A DNA stretch of 64,000 nt from Phoenix dactylifera. Its lineage: Eukaryota; Streptophyta; Magnoliopsida; Arecales; Arecaceae. The DNA is taken from positions 9,589,194 through 9,653,193 of the forward strand of contig NC_052405.1 in the NCBI RefSeq assembly GCF_009389715.1, given 5' to 3'. Shown one piece after another: positions 50,331 through 60,720 of the stretch. Made by a program: the position numbers and the translations under genes. Every line of letters begins with the position of its first letter. The stretch's first letter is position 1. Below the pieces are notes generated by a model. It worked only from the letters and a program-made list of their open reading frames with translations. It did no database searches and was not told where the DNA came from.

Positions 50331-53300
50331 TGGAGGAAAGAAAGAGCTTGGGATGTAGGAAGAGATCTTTACTGCTACTGTTTTCTGGGTTATAATTCAG
50401 CATTGTTGTTGAAGGGCACGAGGCTATTTGGATCTTGATGCAAAGGGTTCACCATTTTGTTATGGATTTTATCACATTTATCTTGATGAGATTGGTGTAA
50501 ACTAGAGGTTTATTTCGCTTATTATTTTCTTCCATTCCGTACCTCCATATGAATTTCTCTTTCTTCATTAAAAATTCACATGCCTTGCTGATTTTGTCTT
50601 CAATTATCTAGCTTAGAATAATTACCGCAAGTTAGAATTTATTTTTCTACCCAAGAAAGTTAGCTATTTATTACAAATTTATTGCTGCAGGTCATGATCT
50701 TTAAGATGTCTGAAAGATCCATCTTTTGCAGTCAACTGTTTGATGTAAAAATCCAGAATCATTTCATCAAACTATATAAATTTTCTTGTTTCTTCTAAGC
50801 TCTTTATTTTGTTTAAAATTCTTGGACCCTGTTGATTAAATGAAGATTGATAGACCCAAATCAGATGACCATGGAAATGTGCTAGCATAGTGACAAAGGA
50901 ATTGCTGGAATACTAAAAGGGTCCAAGGAGGTGACACATTTATGATTGAACTTCTAGTTAAAGGGAGTATGGTCTCAGCTAATGGACTAGGACTGCTGAG
51001 ATTAGCAAGTGAATATCATACAGAGTTAGACTTTGTAGAATGCCGGGGCAGAAAGATCACTCCAGGATTTCTGTCATACATCAAGGATAATTAGATCTGC
51101 ATTCAGAGAACAGCCTTTTCTTTTCATGACCATAACCACAATGGGGTCATTACAGTGATCCTTAAATTGTTCCTTTTAAGACCTACTTCTGATGTTGCAA
51201 TTAAAGAAAAGAGCTATTGTTTCTTCGAAAATTTCCTTCAACAACAAAGCAAAAGAACCAGCACGAAAGAATATCAAAGAAAATACATAGTCCAAGTGGA
51301 ATTCAAAGCTGGCAGATACTAACTAAAGTTGGCAATTAGAATAAGAGAAATCCCAGCCAAAGTCCAGGATGAACCCTGGTACTTTGTACCAACACCTAAA
51401 CACTTTACAAACTGCATTAGCTGGCACCCTTTAAATATATTTATGCTAAAATTGCTATTGTCTATTGCGAGATCTGTTTCTCTGGTCTGGTTGTTGGATT
51501 CTATCATCACCATATTATGAGTCTAATGCAGTGCATGAAAACAAACTTCATTTCTATGTGAATTTTAGAAGGGTCTCTCTCTCTAATTAAAATATTCAAG
51601 AATCAAAAAAAAAATCCTAATTTCAAAATTAACTAAGTCTTTGAGCATACATCTCAAAAGTGCTCAAACATAATTTAAATGTAACAATCCTAAACTCTTG
51701 TCATCTTTTTTTTTAGGACTAACATAATTATTCATTTATTCAACTATCAAATAGAATTGATAGCAACTATTTTGCCTTCATTGTGGTGAATTTTTGTATT
51801 GTACAATGTTTCAACATTAAGGTTAAAGTTTCCCTCCTCCAACAAAGTGATACAAATTGTAAACTGCATCGAAGAAAACAAACATTCAATTAATGCCGAA
51901 GACAAGTATTTATGACACAAAATATAAACACAAAGACGAAATCAAGTAAATAATTAGTTATTTTAAGACACTATGCGAAGCAACAGTAGTTTATATAACC
52001 ACTAGACTTATCCATTAACATTCTTGTGCACCAGTTAATACACAAGATAGAGATAAGGGTTTGGAGGATAAAAGCATAGCCTTTTTTGAGCTATAGGGCA
52101 TCTGAGTTAGAGTTATATTATGCATTTTTACTCTAAGACATTAGCTGTTACTGTTGCTAACAATCTCTGATATATTGCAGCAATTGGTCCATTGCTTGGT
52201 TAACCATAAAATGGCTAATAAATACTTATTACCATTTAATTACCAAGGTCATAAGCACTTGCTATCTCTCCTTTTGGATCGGATTAGACTTTAAAGTTTT
52301 TAATAGTTTCAACTTTCCTTCTTTATTATTGTTAGTATGTAACAACTCTAACCTAAATAGGATAATCCAGAAAATAATTTCCTTTAATGTAGTTGTCATC
52401 AAACCTTTTTTTCCATATTATGAGTTTTATATATAAGCGTCCATAATTAAATGTAAGAAGATATAACCATTTAGACGTAACAGTCTTCCCCTCTTACATA
52501 ACTATTTTTTAAAGGACAGTTTCCCTTACCTCCTTAACCATGTTCACATATTCCTCCTAACCTTCCAAAGAAACATTAGTAGCTGCACTACAATGACAAT
52601 ATGTAAACTCAAGCCAAAGGTCATGGAGAAAGCTTAAGAAACTAAATAAATTTTATCGATAAACAAATGGGGAAAGTTGAGATATTGAACAAAAACATCT
52701 GAACCTACATGTGGTTGCTGCGAACATGGATAAAATATGAAAGAACAAAAATAGATACAATAGTTTGGGCTGCGAAAGAGACCAAGAAGCAAGCCAAATT
52801 GATAAAAATCCAATCATATAGGTACATGTTGCAATATGAAACTAGAAACTCTGATGGGGTTTAGAATTTAAGATTGCATGTTCCACATGATCAGTGAAAT
52901 ATGTTACATAAATTTGTTTCTTGACATCCTGTCTGAACCTAAAATCTTGGAATACCTAACAAAATGATAGTTTGATAACTGTTGAATATGGAAATGGTTC
53001 TCAGCAAAGCTCAGAGGGTGTTTTCTTTAAGGGAAAGTACCAGATAAAAAGCCTTCTATTATTACCATTGCAAAAAGAAATCTGCCATGTTAATATACTC
53101 AATCACCAAAGACACAAGCATCAAACAATCATAGATAAGGATTAGAAACAAGCAAAATAACGAAAGCAAGCATTATATAGAATTAAATAACTAAAGACAT
53201 AATCATCACCTTTTTTCAAGTCACACTCATAAGAACTAGAACTATTAATAACTCGGTGTTGGAAACTGAACAAGTCTATGAAGACAATTTGATTACATGT

Positions 53301-53374
53301 CTCAAAAGCAAAATCAAATTTTGTTGAATTCTAAATAAAGACAAAACCCAGTGGCTGGACATTTATGAGTTCTG
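50331..53374. other. Gene-poor intergenic, 3 kb
   Basis: The first ~200 bp are the GXM 3' UTR. A plus-strand frame of about 66 codons at 50897-51096 has no recognised family. The rest is AT-rich without a repeat I can name. Confidence 0.4.
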
Positions 53375-54330
53375 TGATGAAGGCGAACCTATTATTAAAG
53401 CACAAGTCCTCAACTCACAGCAATGTGAGCAGCATGCGAAATTGATCAACCAGATGAAAAAAACATGCTCTGTATCAAACAGTGAGAGGATCATATATTC
53501 ATGAGTGCTTCCATGACACATAAGGGACTAAAAACCAATTTCAAAGACCACATATTTTATGCTTTGTCTAATAAGAACAGAGAAAAAAAAAAAAGCAAAT
53601 ATTGCACTCTAGGGAAAAAGGATAGTTTCATAATCAGTTGTCTTCGATATAAACTGGAGGTACATGACTCAGCAATTATGATAATTGTAACAAAAAAGGT
53701 ATTCCACACTATGTACAAGTTTCAGTCCTCTGTTCAACAATGCAACAACGGAAAGTGTTCGACAGAATAATACATTTTTAATTGACCATTAAAATTCCAT
53801 GGTTCCATAATGCTATATAACCCAGAAGTCATGATCCAAAACAGATGAATAAGGACATCAATAAAAAGAAAATTAATAAACAAAAAAATCGTATGATGGA
53901 CTGAGAGTGACACCAATGTTTCTGCATCGTAGCTTCATTGGAGTTGGGTGTGGATCTTAAAAGGAGTTATTGGGGGTTCCACAGACACTATAAGAGGATA
54001 TTAATAATTGCTAGGCCTGATGCATGTAGTTAAAACAACTAATATGATCATATTAATTTGAAGGGAATTTCAGCATCACTAGTTCATTTTGGCTTTATCT
54101 GCAGAAATTTGCAAGTAAGTATATCAAAAAAACATCTTCTTTATGTTTAGAGATTCAAATTTATACAAGACGTTACGTTGCCAATAGCAACAAGTTTCAA
54201 AACGCCAAAGATTATATTTTTATCTCCAAGAAAGTAGAAAGGAGCATCAAGGAACGCCAATGATTGCATTTACCAACATCTACTTCAAAACTTTCAGATT
54301 AAGGAGGAATGTATCATCTTGTATGATTGA
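53375..54330. repeat. Ancient duplicated segment, copy 1
   Basis: Collinear, diverged matches to 57715-58430: CCTCAACTCA...GCAAAATTGATCAA-type words, then GTGC.TCCAT.ACACATAAG.GAC, then a CTCTAGGG/CTAGAGC AAAAGG word, then GATGG.CT.AGAGTGACA. Order and spacing are kept over about 600 bp. Confidence 0.6.
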
Positions 54331-54369
54331 TGTTTATAAAGGAAAAAAACGAAAAGGAACGGCTTGCAG

Positions 54370-54660
54370 ACCTGGGGGTGGAAGATGGCTAACGGGCAGG
54401 ATTTGGCCGCCGTTTCCGCATACTATTGGCCGCTAAAACTCTCTCCTGAGGCATGAATGGAGCTAATAGAGATCGCCCTCGTGGTCAGAGACGAGCCGCC
54501 ACTTTTCGAGCCCGGGACCGGAGAGAGAGAGAGAGAGACGGGGAGGCCATTGGAGGCGGGACTGGATTCGGGGGGGAGAGCGGCGGTCGCCATGAATTCT
54601 AAAAGAAGGCCGAGGAGAAGCGAAGGAAGACGGGAAGGGAGAGATTATTTTGAAGTTACA
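54370..54660. other. GC-rich island, possible orphan first exon
   Basis: A sharply GC-rich stretch between AT-rich sequences, with a pyrimidine-rich leader on the minus strand before ATGGCGACCGCCGCTCTC at about 54592. The frame runs 50-60 codons (Ser/Pro-rich, like a first exon) and ends in a stop; a CAG|GTCTGC donor lies near 54373. No downstream exons are recognisable. It may be a promoter/first-exon remnant. A (GA)9 run occupies about 54519-54536. Confidence 0.35.
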
Positions 54661-54724
54661 AAGACAAAACCTGCGACTTCTCTGCAGTCTCCGGTGGGAA
54701 TAGGCTGAGAAATAATTAATTTTA

Positions 54725-55830
54725 GATTTTTTTTTCTTTTACTAAAAACGGGAGTATCGTACAAAACATATACGAATACAATCAAAAAAGTCAAAATGCA
54801 GTACATTTCGGAGCACACTCGAACTCTGCCTCGCCCACCCAAAGGTGTACCCCCAAGTGGTGAGCTACAAAGGAAGCCACCAAATCAGCAGCAGTGTTGG
54901 CCTCTCAAAAAATATGCCATGCCTGAATAGCCAACCCATCCTGAATTATGGCCTGAATATCCCAACTCCCTTTGAAACCTGCAGAATCCATTCGATAATC
55001 GTCGCGGAGTCGTCCTCTAGAAGGACCATCCTAGCCTGTAGCGCATGTCGCACAGAATACAGTCCAGCCCAAGCCGCTCTCAGCTCTGCCCCGGGCACCA
55101 AGGTATCAAATAACTGGGAGCCCCCAACAGCAATCATTCTGGAGTCTGGACCTCTAACCACGAAGCCGGCACCTCCCCTCACACCGCCCTGCAGGACACA
55201 ATCATTGAAATTGACCTTGAGGAAACTTGGAGGTGAGGGTTCCTAGGTAAAAAACACTGTACCGAACGCTCTACGAGCAGATGTAGAGCCTCAGATGTCC
55301 CGAGCTGTCAAAGGTCTATATGAGTGGTCCGCCTGAAGGGCCTCCACTGCAAGCATCCTCGCTCTCACCACTATTTTCGGAGTGGGGCTCGACTCCTCAA
55401 ACGTCCAAGCGTTCCTCGCAAGCCATATCTGGTAGGCAGTATAAGTCGCCCTCATCGCCTCTGGTCTGGTCTACGAGGCCCCACCAAACGTCCCAATACC
55501 TGCAAAAAGGACTTCGCATGACACCAAAGCTCCACAGGGAATCTCGCTCGTCTCCAGCTCCTCCTAGCTTGATGGCACTGGAATATAGCATGATCTAGCA
55601 ACTCGTTTGTCTAGCCATCAGGGCACTAGGGGGCAACACCCATGCCCTTCTCGAATAATAGGAGCCTCATCGGAAGGCAGCCCCAAGCGACCTTCTAAAG
55701 AAATAAGGCCATCTTGGGGTGCAACCCAAATCGTCATATCTAGCCAAAGTTCACAGCTCGCTACTCACCATCCTGGACTGCATAGCTGACATCGGCCACC
55801 CTAACTGCAGAGCTGCAGGACTAGATTTCT
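54725..55830 (-). mobile_element. 5'-truncated LINE: zinc-binding and RNase H regions, 3' end
   Basis: Minus-strand translation gives, in order from about 55700: a zf-RVT-like stretch with fragments YQIWLARNA-type and VVRARMLAVEALQ-type, then at 55182-54946 an RNase H domain (GGAGFVVRGPDSRMIAVGG, ELRAAWAGLYSVRHALQ, LLEDDSATIIEWIL), then ANTAADLVASFVAHHLG at about 54860. In-frame stops show it is dead. The element ends in an A-rich tail seen as poly-T at 54726-54740 on the plus strand. It has inserted next to the GC-rich island. The left (5') boundary near 55830 is approximate. Confidence 0.8.
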
Positions 55831-56687
55831 ATTCATGGGATAATAATCGTTTACTGGTACGCACGTGAGAGACACGTTCTCCTAAGTATTTTAGATTTAA
55901 AATATTTTAATAAAAAATATGTTAAAAATATTTTTTAAAAAATATAATTACCTTTTATGTATTAAATGAAGTATCTCTTTTTCATCCTTTCTCAAAATTT
56001 TTTAGGGTCCCACATATATTAAGATATCATTTTAAAAAATAATAATAATTTTTCTAATTAAACCTCACATAAAAATCTCAAAAAAAAAAAAGAAAACTGA
56101 AGCAAGAGACGCGCCATAAGGTTGAATTATTGGCCTGAGGTAAGAGGTAGTACTATCCAAGCTAAACTTGTTGCTTTTTCCCCTAAAAAAAGTATTTAAA
56201 TTTTTTTTCTAGAAGTTTACCATGTACTAAACTTTTTTTAAAAAAATCTAATTATGGTTATTTTTTAAATTAAGAACTCATAAAGATAAAGTCATTTTTA
56301 TATAGTTTAAGGACGTAAGGCAAGTAATTTAATTTTTGACGGATTTGAAGTTTGTGTTGCTTAAGTTTAAAACTTTCATAAATACATCAACCAATTTGCA
56401 GCCTCTACTTGTTGTGGAATAACTTTTCAAGATGCTCTAATGGAAGTTTAATTATTTAATGACACCTGACTCACAAGTTTATATACTTGCAATCACTTGC
56501 AACCTGTGGATGGAATGAGTTTGGTAAAATTTCTTCTTAGGAATCTTCAAAAGAAGTTCATTGTTTAATGGTCTTTCCGAAAATGAAGTATTTTTTGAAA
56601 AGAAAGTCATTTTTACGAATTTCTTTGGAATAAGATTTTGATCCCTTTATTATCAAAAATTTCTTGGTAGCTTGGAGGATCACAAAC
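55831..56687. other. Intergenic, nothing recognised
   Basis: AT-rich with several short poly-A and poly-T tracts; no open frames of note. Confidence 0.45.
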
Positions 56688-56775
56688 ATGACTATTACTT
56701 TCCAATTAGCTATATTTGTATTAATTGCGACTTCATCAATCTTACTGATTAGTGTATCCGTTGTATTTTCTTCCC
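56688..56775 (+). pseudogene. psbZ: Plastid-derived psbZ fragment
   Basis: Reads MTITFQLAIFVLIATSSI then LLISVSVVFSS, closely matching the first ~29 residues of photosystem II protein PsbZ (62 residues), then diverges and stops. It is a piece of chloroplast DNA in the nuclear genome. The start codon is retained but no function is expected. Confidence 0.8.
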
Positions 56776-56907
56776 ATCACTCTTGTATCTGGAAAAATTG
56801 AAACTTAGGTAAGTATTTTATCAACATATGTAACAAAAGAACATACCTAATTTAGCTCTTTCATGCCTACCCTCTTTTCGACTCTGACTCTCCCACTCCA
56901 GTCGTTG

Positions 56908-57069
56908 CTTCGATAATATATCAAAATCCATTACTTCTTGATTAAAAGAAATTCCTATTGATCCAACGAACAAAGTAAATAGTACCAATACAAGCACAGG
57001 AAATAGCATAGTATTGTCTGATTCATGAGGATACGTGGAAGTATATTTATTTCCGAAGTAAGTACTAAA
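56908..57069 (-). pseudogene. ndhF: Plastid-derived ndhF fragment
   Basis: Minus-strand translation [20 protein letters not shown] then [19 protein letters not shown] matches an internal part of NdhF (chloroplast NDH complex subunit 5, about 740 residues). Only about 54 residues remain, preceded by FSTYFGNK. The fragment is fused in frame to a psbT-like start and to unassigned sequence on the other side. Confidence 0.8.
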
Positions 57070-57102
57070 GTATCGTATCTTATCATTATCAATAATTTTA
57101 TA

Positions 57103-57240
57103 TGTATAAACCAATGCTTCCATAGATTCGATCGTGGTTTACAATTATAGCTTCCACACCTATTCATTTGGGATCATTTACCATATAAAGAAAAGTAAAG
57201 AATCAAAGAATAAATGGTGATTCAAATCAAGATTTCTATC
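57103..57240 (-). pseudogene. psbT: Plastid-derived psbT start and leader
   Basis: Minus-strand ATG at 57123 gives MEALVYT, the first seven residues of PsbT, preceded by a leader-like sequence with CGATCGAATCT directly before the ATG. The match ends after seven codons and continues into ndhF-related sequence, so this is a rearranged plastid insert. Confidence 0.55.
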
Positions 57241-57714
57241 TCCCAAGTTCATATAAAGACTATGACCTTTTCTTTTTTTTTGAGTACATAAAGACTATGA
57301 CTTCTAATGCTCACAAGTTGTAGCTTTTCACATATGGTATGAGGTAAGAACAGAAAATATCTAGATGACCCTTAAAGGCTATGAGAAGAGATAATTATTA
57401 CCTTTTAAGCTCTTTCTCTGAACACTTTACCACCCATTAATGTTATGGAATTTGATAAATTAATCTTGATGACTTCATGTGACAATATACTATAAACTAT
57501 GAAATGAATGCAGTGAAAAGAATATGATTTGCAATGGTCATTTCTAACAACTCCAAAGAAACAATAACTATAATTTATTGAGCAGACTTTTTTACTTAAG
57601 AAGCATGTCAAGCGACTAGTTCATTATTCATCTCCCATTTTTTTCTTGTCATTTATTGAACAATAGGACTGTAATTTGTTAGCCAAACCAATAGTCAAAC
57701 AAAATGAATTTGCT
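57241..57714. other. Intergenic, nothing recognised
   Basis: AT-rich; may hold further unrecognised plastid sequence at its left end. Confidence 0.35.
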
Positions 57715-58430
57715 AACCAAGGTTAGCCTACTTGAAAGTGACAATTCTTCAACTCATAGTGATGAGAGATTAGACATGCAAAATTGATCAAGGCTTAGAA
57801 AATGTCAAATGTCTAAGTTTGTGAGAATTAGACATTTAGTAGTGCCTCCATCACACATAAGTGACCAAAACAATTTTAAAAATCTAACATCAAGAGCTTC
57901 ATTCTAATAGTTAAGAGCAAAAAGCAAAACACAAGCATTAAATTCTAGAGCAAAAGGCGTGGCAATTGGTACCAAATCAAGCATCATAATGATAAGAGAT
58001 ATATAATTCTTAGTTTACTAACATTATAAAAAAACGAGTGAGTCACACACTGCACATACAGAATTTTAGCCTTCTATTTAACTACGTAATAGTATAAGTT
58101 ATCAAGGAAAAATTCAGACTACAAGTCTCTTTTATAGGAATTATGTAACTTATAAAAATCATTATAATTAAAGAAATGGTATATATAAGATGAAAATCTA
58201 ATATAAAAGCATGATGGTCTAAGAGTGACATCTGAATTTCGGTCATGGCCATGTGAGTATGTTGATTTAGGACACAAAAAGAGTTGGTGGCGGTTTTGTG
58301 TAGACAAAGTTGGGTACATTGCATAGAAAAATACTAATAAAAATAATAATCTTCTTTAGGAGGAGATTGCAGCATTGCTTGTTGATGCTGGTTCTTTTTA
58401 TTGGACAATATCATCATAGATATTGGTTGT
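57715..58430. repeat. Ancient duplicated segment, copy 2
   Basis: Diverged, collinear partner of 53375-54330 in the same orientation, about 4.3 kb apart. The LINE and the plastid insert lie between the two copies. Confidence 0.6.
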
Positions 58431-58437
58431 TCATTTA

Positions 58438-59400
58438 TGAAAAAAACATAGAGAAGGACATATTCAAAGATAATGAAGTATATAAGACTTCTTAGTTCAT
58501 AACACTTCAATAATTTCCATAAAAGTTTCACCTCTTCTTCTCTCATGAATCCAAATGGATAGCACTACTTCCATAATGAGTATCATATGAATCTGTCTAG
58601 AATGCAATACCACAACCATCAAAAGGGTTTTATAGAAGAAAAGAAATTTTGGTTAAAAAACATAAAGGGAGAAAGAGAGAAAAATGTTTATTTTAGAAAA
58701 ATTTTGGTAAATAAAAAAACATATAGAGAAGGAAACATTCAGAGCATGAAGTATATGTGACTTCTTAGTTTATAACACTAAAATAAATTTTGCAAAAGTT
58801 TCACCTTTTCTTTTTTTATGAATCCAAGATGATAGCATTATATCGATAACTGAGAATCTTATGAATTTATTTAGAATGCAATGCCACAACCATTAAAAAG
58901 GTTTTTATTGAAGAAAAGAAATTTTGGGTAAAAAGATAAAGGAAAAAGAGAGAAAAAAAGTTAGTTTTAGAAAAGTTTTCATAAATAGAATTGAAAAAAA
59001 AATATAGGATGGAGGGGCCTTGCAGGCCAAGCATGTTTTTCGTGAAGATAACGGGGCTATGGACTGAGCGGCTGCTTATGTAGCCAGTCATTTCAGTAGT
59101 ACCTGTGGGCTGGAGATGGAAAGTTGCCCTATACACTCAGAAGTATTTTGTTTTTTGCTTTTATTGGGTGTATCCGTACTTGTCTGATATGATTCCGCTT
59201 TAGCAGCATATATATATATGATGAAATATTGAAAGACAATAAAGTATATGCGACTTCTTAGTTTACAATACTTCAACAACTTCTATAAAAATTTCACATC
59301 CTCTCACGAGAATCCTTTGAATTTGTGAAGAATGCGATGCCACAGCAGAAAAAAAAAGAGTAAAAAAAAACACACAAGAAGGAAGAAAAGAAATTAAAAT
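58438..59400. repeat. Tandem repeat, ~272-bp unit, two full and one partial copy
   Basis: Copies start near 58438, 58709 and 59220. Shared words include GACTTCTTAGTTTATAACAC, AAAAGTTTCACC.TTTCTT, ATGCAATGCCACAACCATTA and GAAGAAAAGAAATTTTGG. The third copy is partial and separated from the second by a LINE 3' end. Confidence 0.8.
59007..59210 (+). mobile_element. Very short LINE 3' end inserted in tandem repeat
   Basis: Plus-strand translation gives AKHVFREDNGAMD, a stop, then AAAYVASHFSSTCGLEME, the C-terminus of a plant LINE RNase H domain, followed by a short 3' UTR and an AT-repeat tail (TATATATATATATG). Only the last ~200 bp integrated. Confidence 0.65.
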
Positions 59401-59565
59401 TTTCAAAATTATAGAATTAAAAAAAATTAAAATACGGCTCATAGGACATACATGACCTATTATTTATAAAGTTTAATCTACCAAAGAAAGATAATCAAAC
59501 TCTGCATAAATTTTCTAGAAATAAAAAAGGCTGAACATATACCTGGCGATCAACCGACACGCACG

Positions 59566-59990
59566 GTTTGAGGACGTTTTGGGTCCTGTTTGAGGGAGCT
59601 TTTGGAGGGCCAAAAAGTACTTTCTGACCCTCTAAAAATACTTTTAGATAAAAAATAGTGTTTGATAAAATTTTCAAGCTTTCCGAAAATACTGTTTTCA
59701 GCTTTATCGAAAAGCTGTTTTTTGGACCAAAATACCCCCATTTAAATCACACTTTTTTCTCCCCAAAAATCTCATCCCGCCTCTTCCTCTCTCACCCATC
59801 CTCTCCCCCCTCTCTATCTTCTTCTTCCTCTCAACACCGCCGCATCTGTTCCTTCTTCTTCTTCTTCTTCTTTTCTTCTTTTTTTTTTTTTGTTTTGGGA
59901 GCTCGTGGCTGCCCATGGTGGCAGCCACCATGCTGGCCACCACCCATGGCCGGCTACCCCTCTATATTTTAATAAAATAAAATAATAAAT
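59566..59990. mobile_element. Possible hAT-like MITE end region
   Basis: GGGTCCTGTTTGAGGGAGC at the left, followed by AAAAAGTACTTT, TAGTGTTTGATAAAA and AAAAGCTGTTTTTTGG words typical of hAT-type non-autonomous elements. Then come a CT/TTC-rich stretch and a palindrome (CATGGTGGCAGCCACCATG, 59914-59932). No matching right end was found. Confidence 0.4.
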
Positions 59991-59999
59991 AAATAAATA

Positions 60000-60480
60000 A
60001 AAAATAAATATTAGTAATTAGTTAACCAATTTTATCACCTAGCTAGAAAATTTGTTAGAGAGATAAATAGTCATTAGAAGGATGAAAAATTAATTTACAC
60101 TAATAATTATAATATTTTATATATTTATTATTGTATTATACTATAAATATAATATTATATTACATTATATCATAATATATTGATATGTTATGTTAAATAA
60201 TTTAATATTATATTAAATTATTATTTTATAATACATAATGTTATAATATTATATTATAATAATATTATATTATATTACATTAATATTACACTATATCATA
60301 TATTTATGTATTAATACATATTATATTTTATTATGCTCTGTTGTATAATACTGATAATGTTCTTTATAGTCATTTTGTTACATAAAAATACTTTGCTAGT
60401 TTATTTACTAAATATATGTTAGAGTGCCATAGCATTTTAGAAATATAATTAATAAATAGTAAATAATTTTTTATAAATGT
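60000..60480. repeat. AT-rich block
   Basis: Almost pure A/T with ATAATATTATATTA words, like 21590-21890. May be an MAR-like or degenerate microsatellite sequence. Confidence 0.6.
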
Positions 60481-60646
60481 TTTGCTGCAGACCGTTCTAT
60501 TTTCGTATAGAGCTTGTCGTTTGCGGTATGTACCCTTGACTTGAGGGTATACACCGGAGGAGCAGGCGGAAAAGAGGGGAGAGCTTTTCCCCGACTACTG
60601 CTTTCTCCCCTCCCTCTTTCCTATGCCAAAACCCTCGACCAAACCC

Positions 60647-60653
60647 TATAAAT
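60647..60653 (+). promoter_or_regulatory. TATA box with adjoining telo-box-like motif, RABD1 gene
   Basis: TATAAAT about 70 bp before the start codon, overlapped on its left by AAACCCTA (60641-60648), which resembles the telo-box of plant housekeeping promoters. Confidence 0.6.
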
Positions 60654-60720
60654 CCATCCCAAACTTCAGGTGCACAGCTCTCGGAAGAGAAATCTTAATC
60701 TTTCCTTCGAATCCGTCGAC

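Noticed and set aside
50897-51096. Plus-strand frame of about 66 codons after the GXM gene
   Set aside because: Reads plausibly but matches no family I know and has no promoter or splice context.
59914-59932. Perfect palindrome CATGGTGGCAGCCACCATG
   Set aside because: Short, GC-rich and inside a repeat region; likely chance or part of a MITE.
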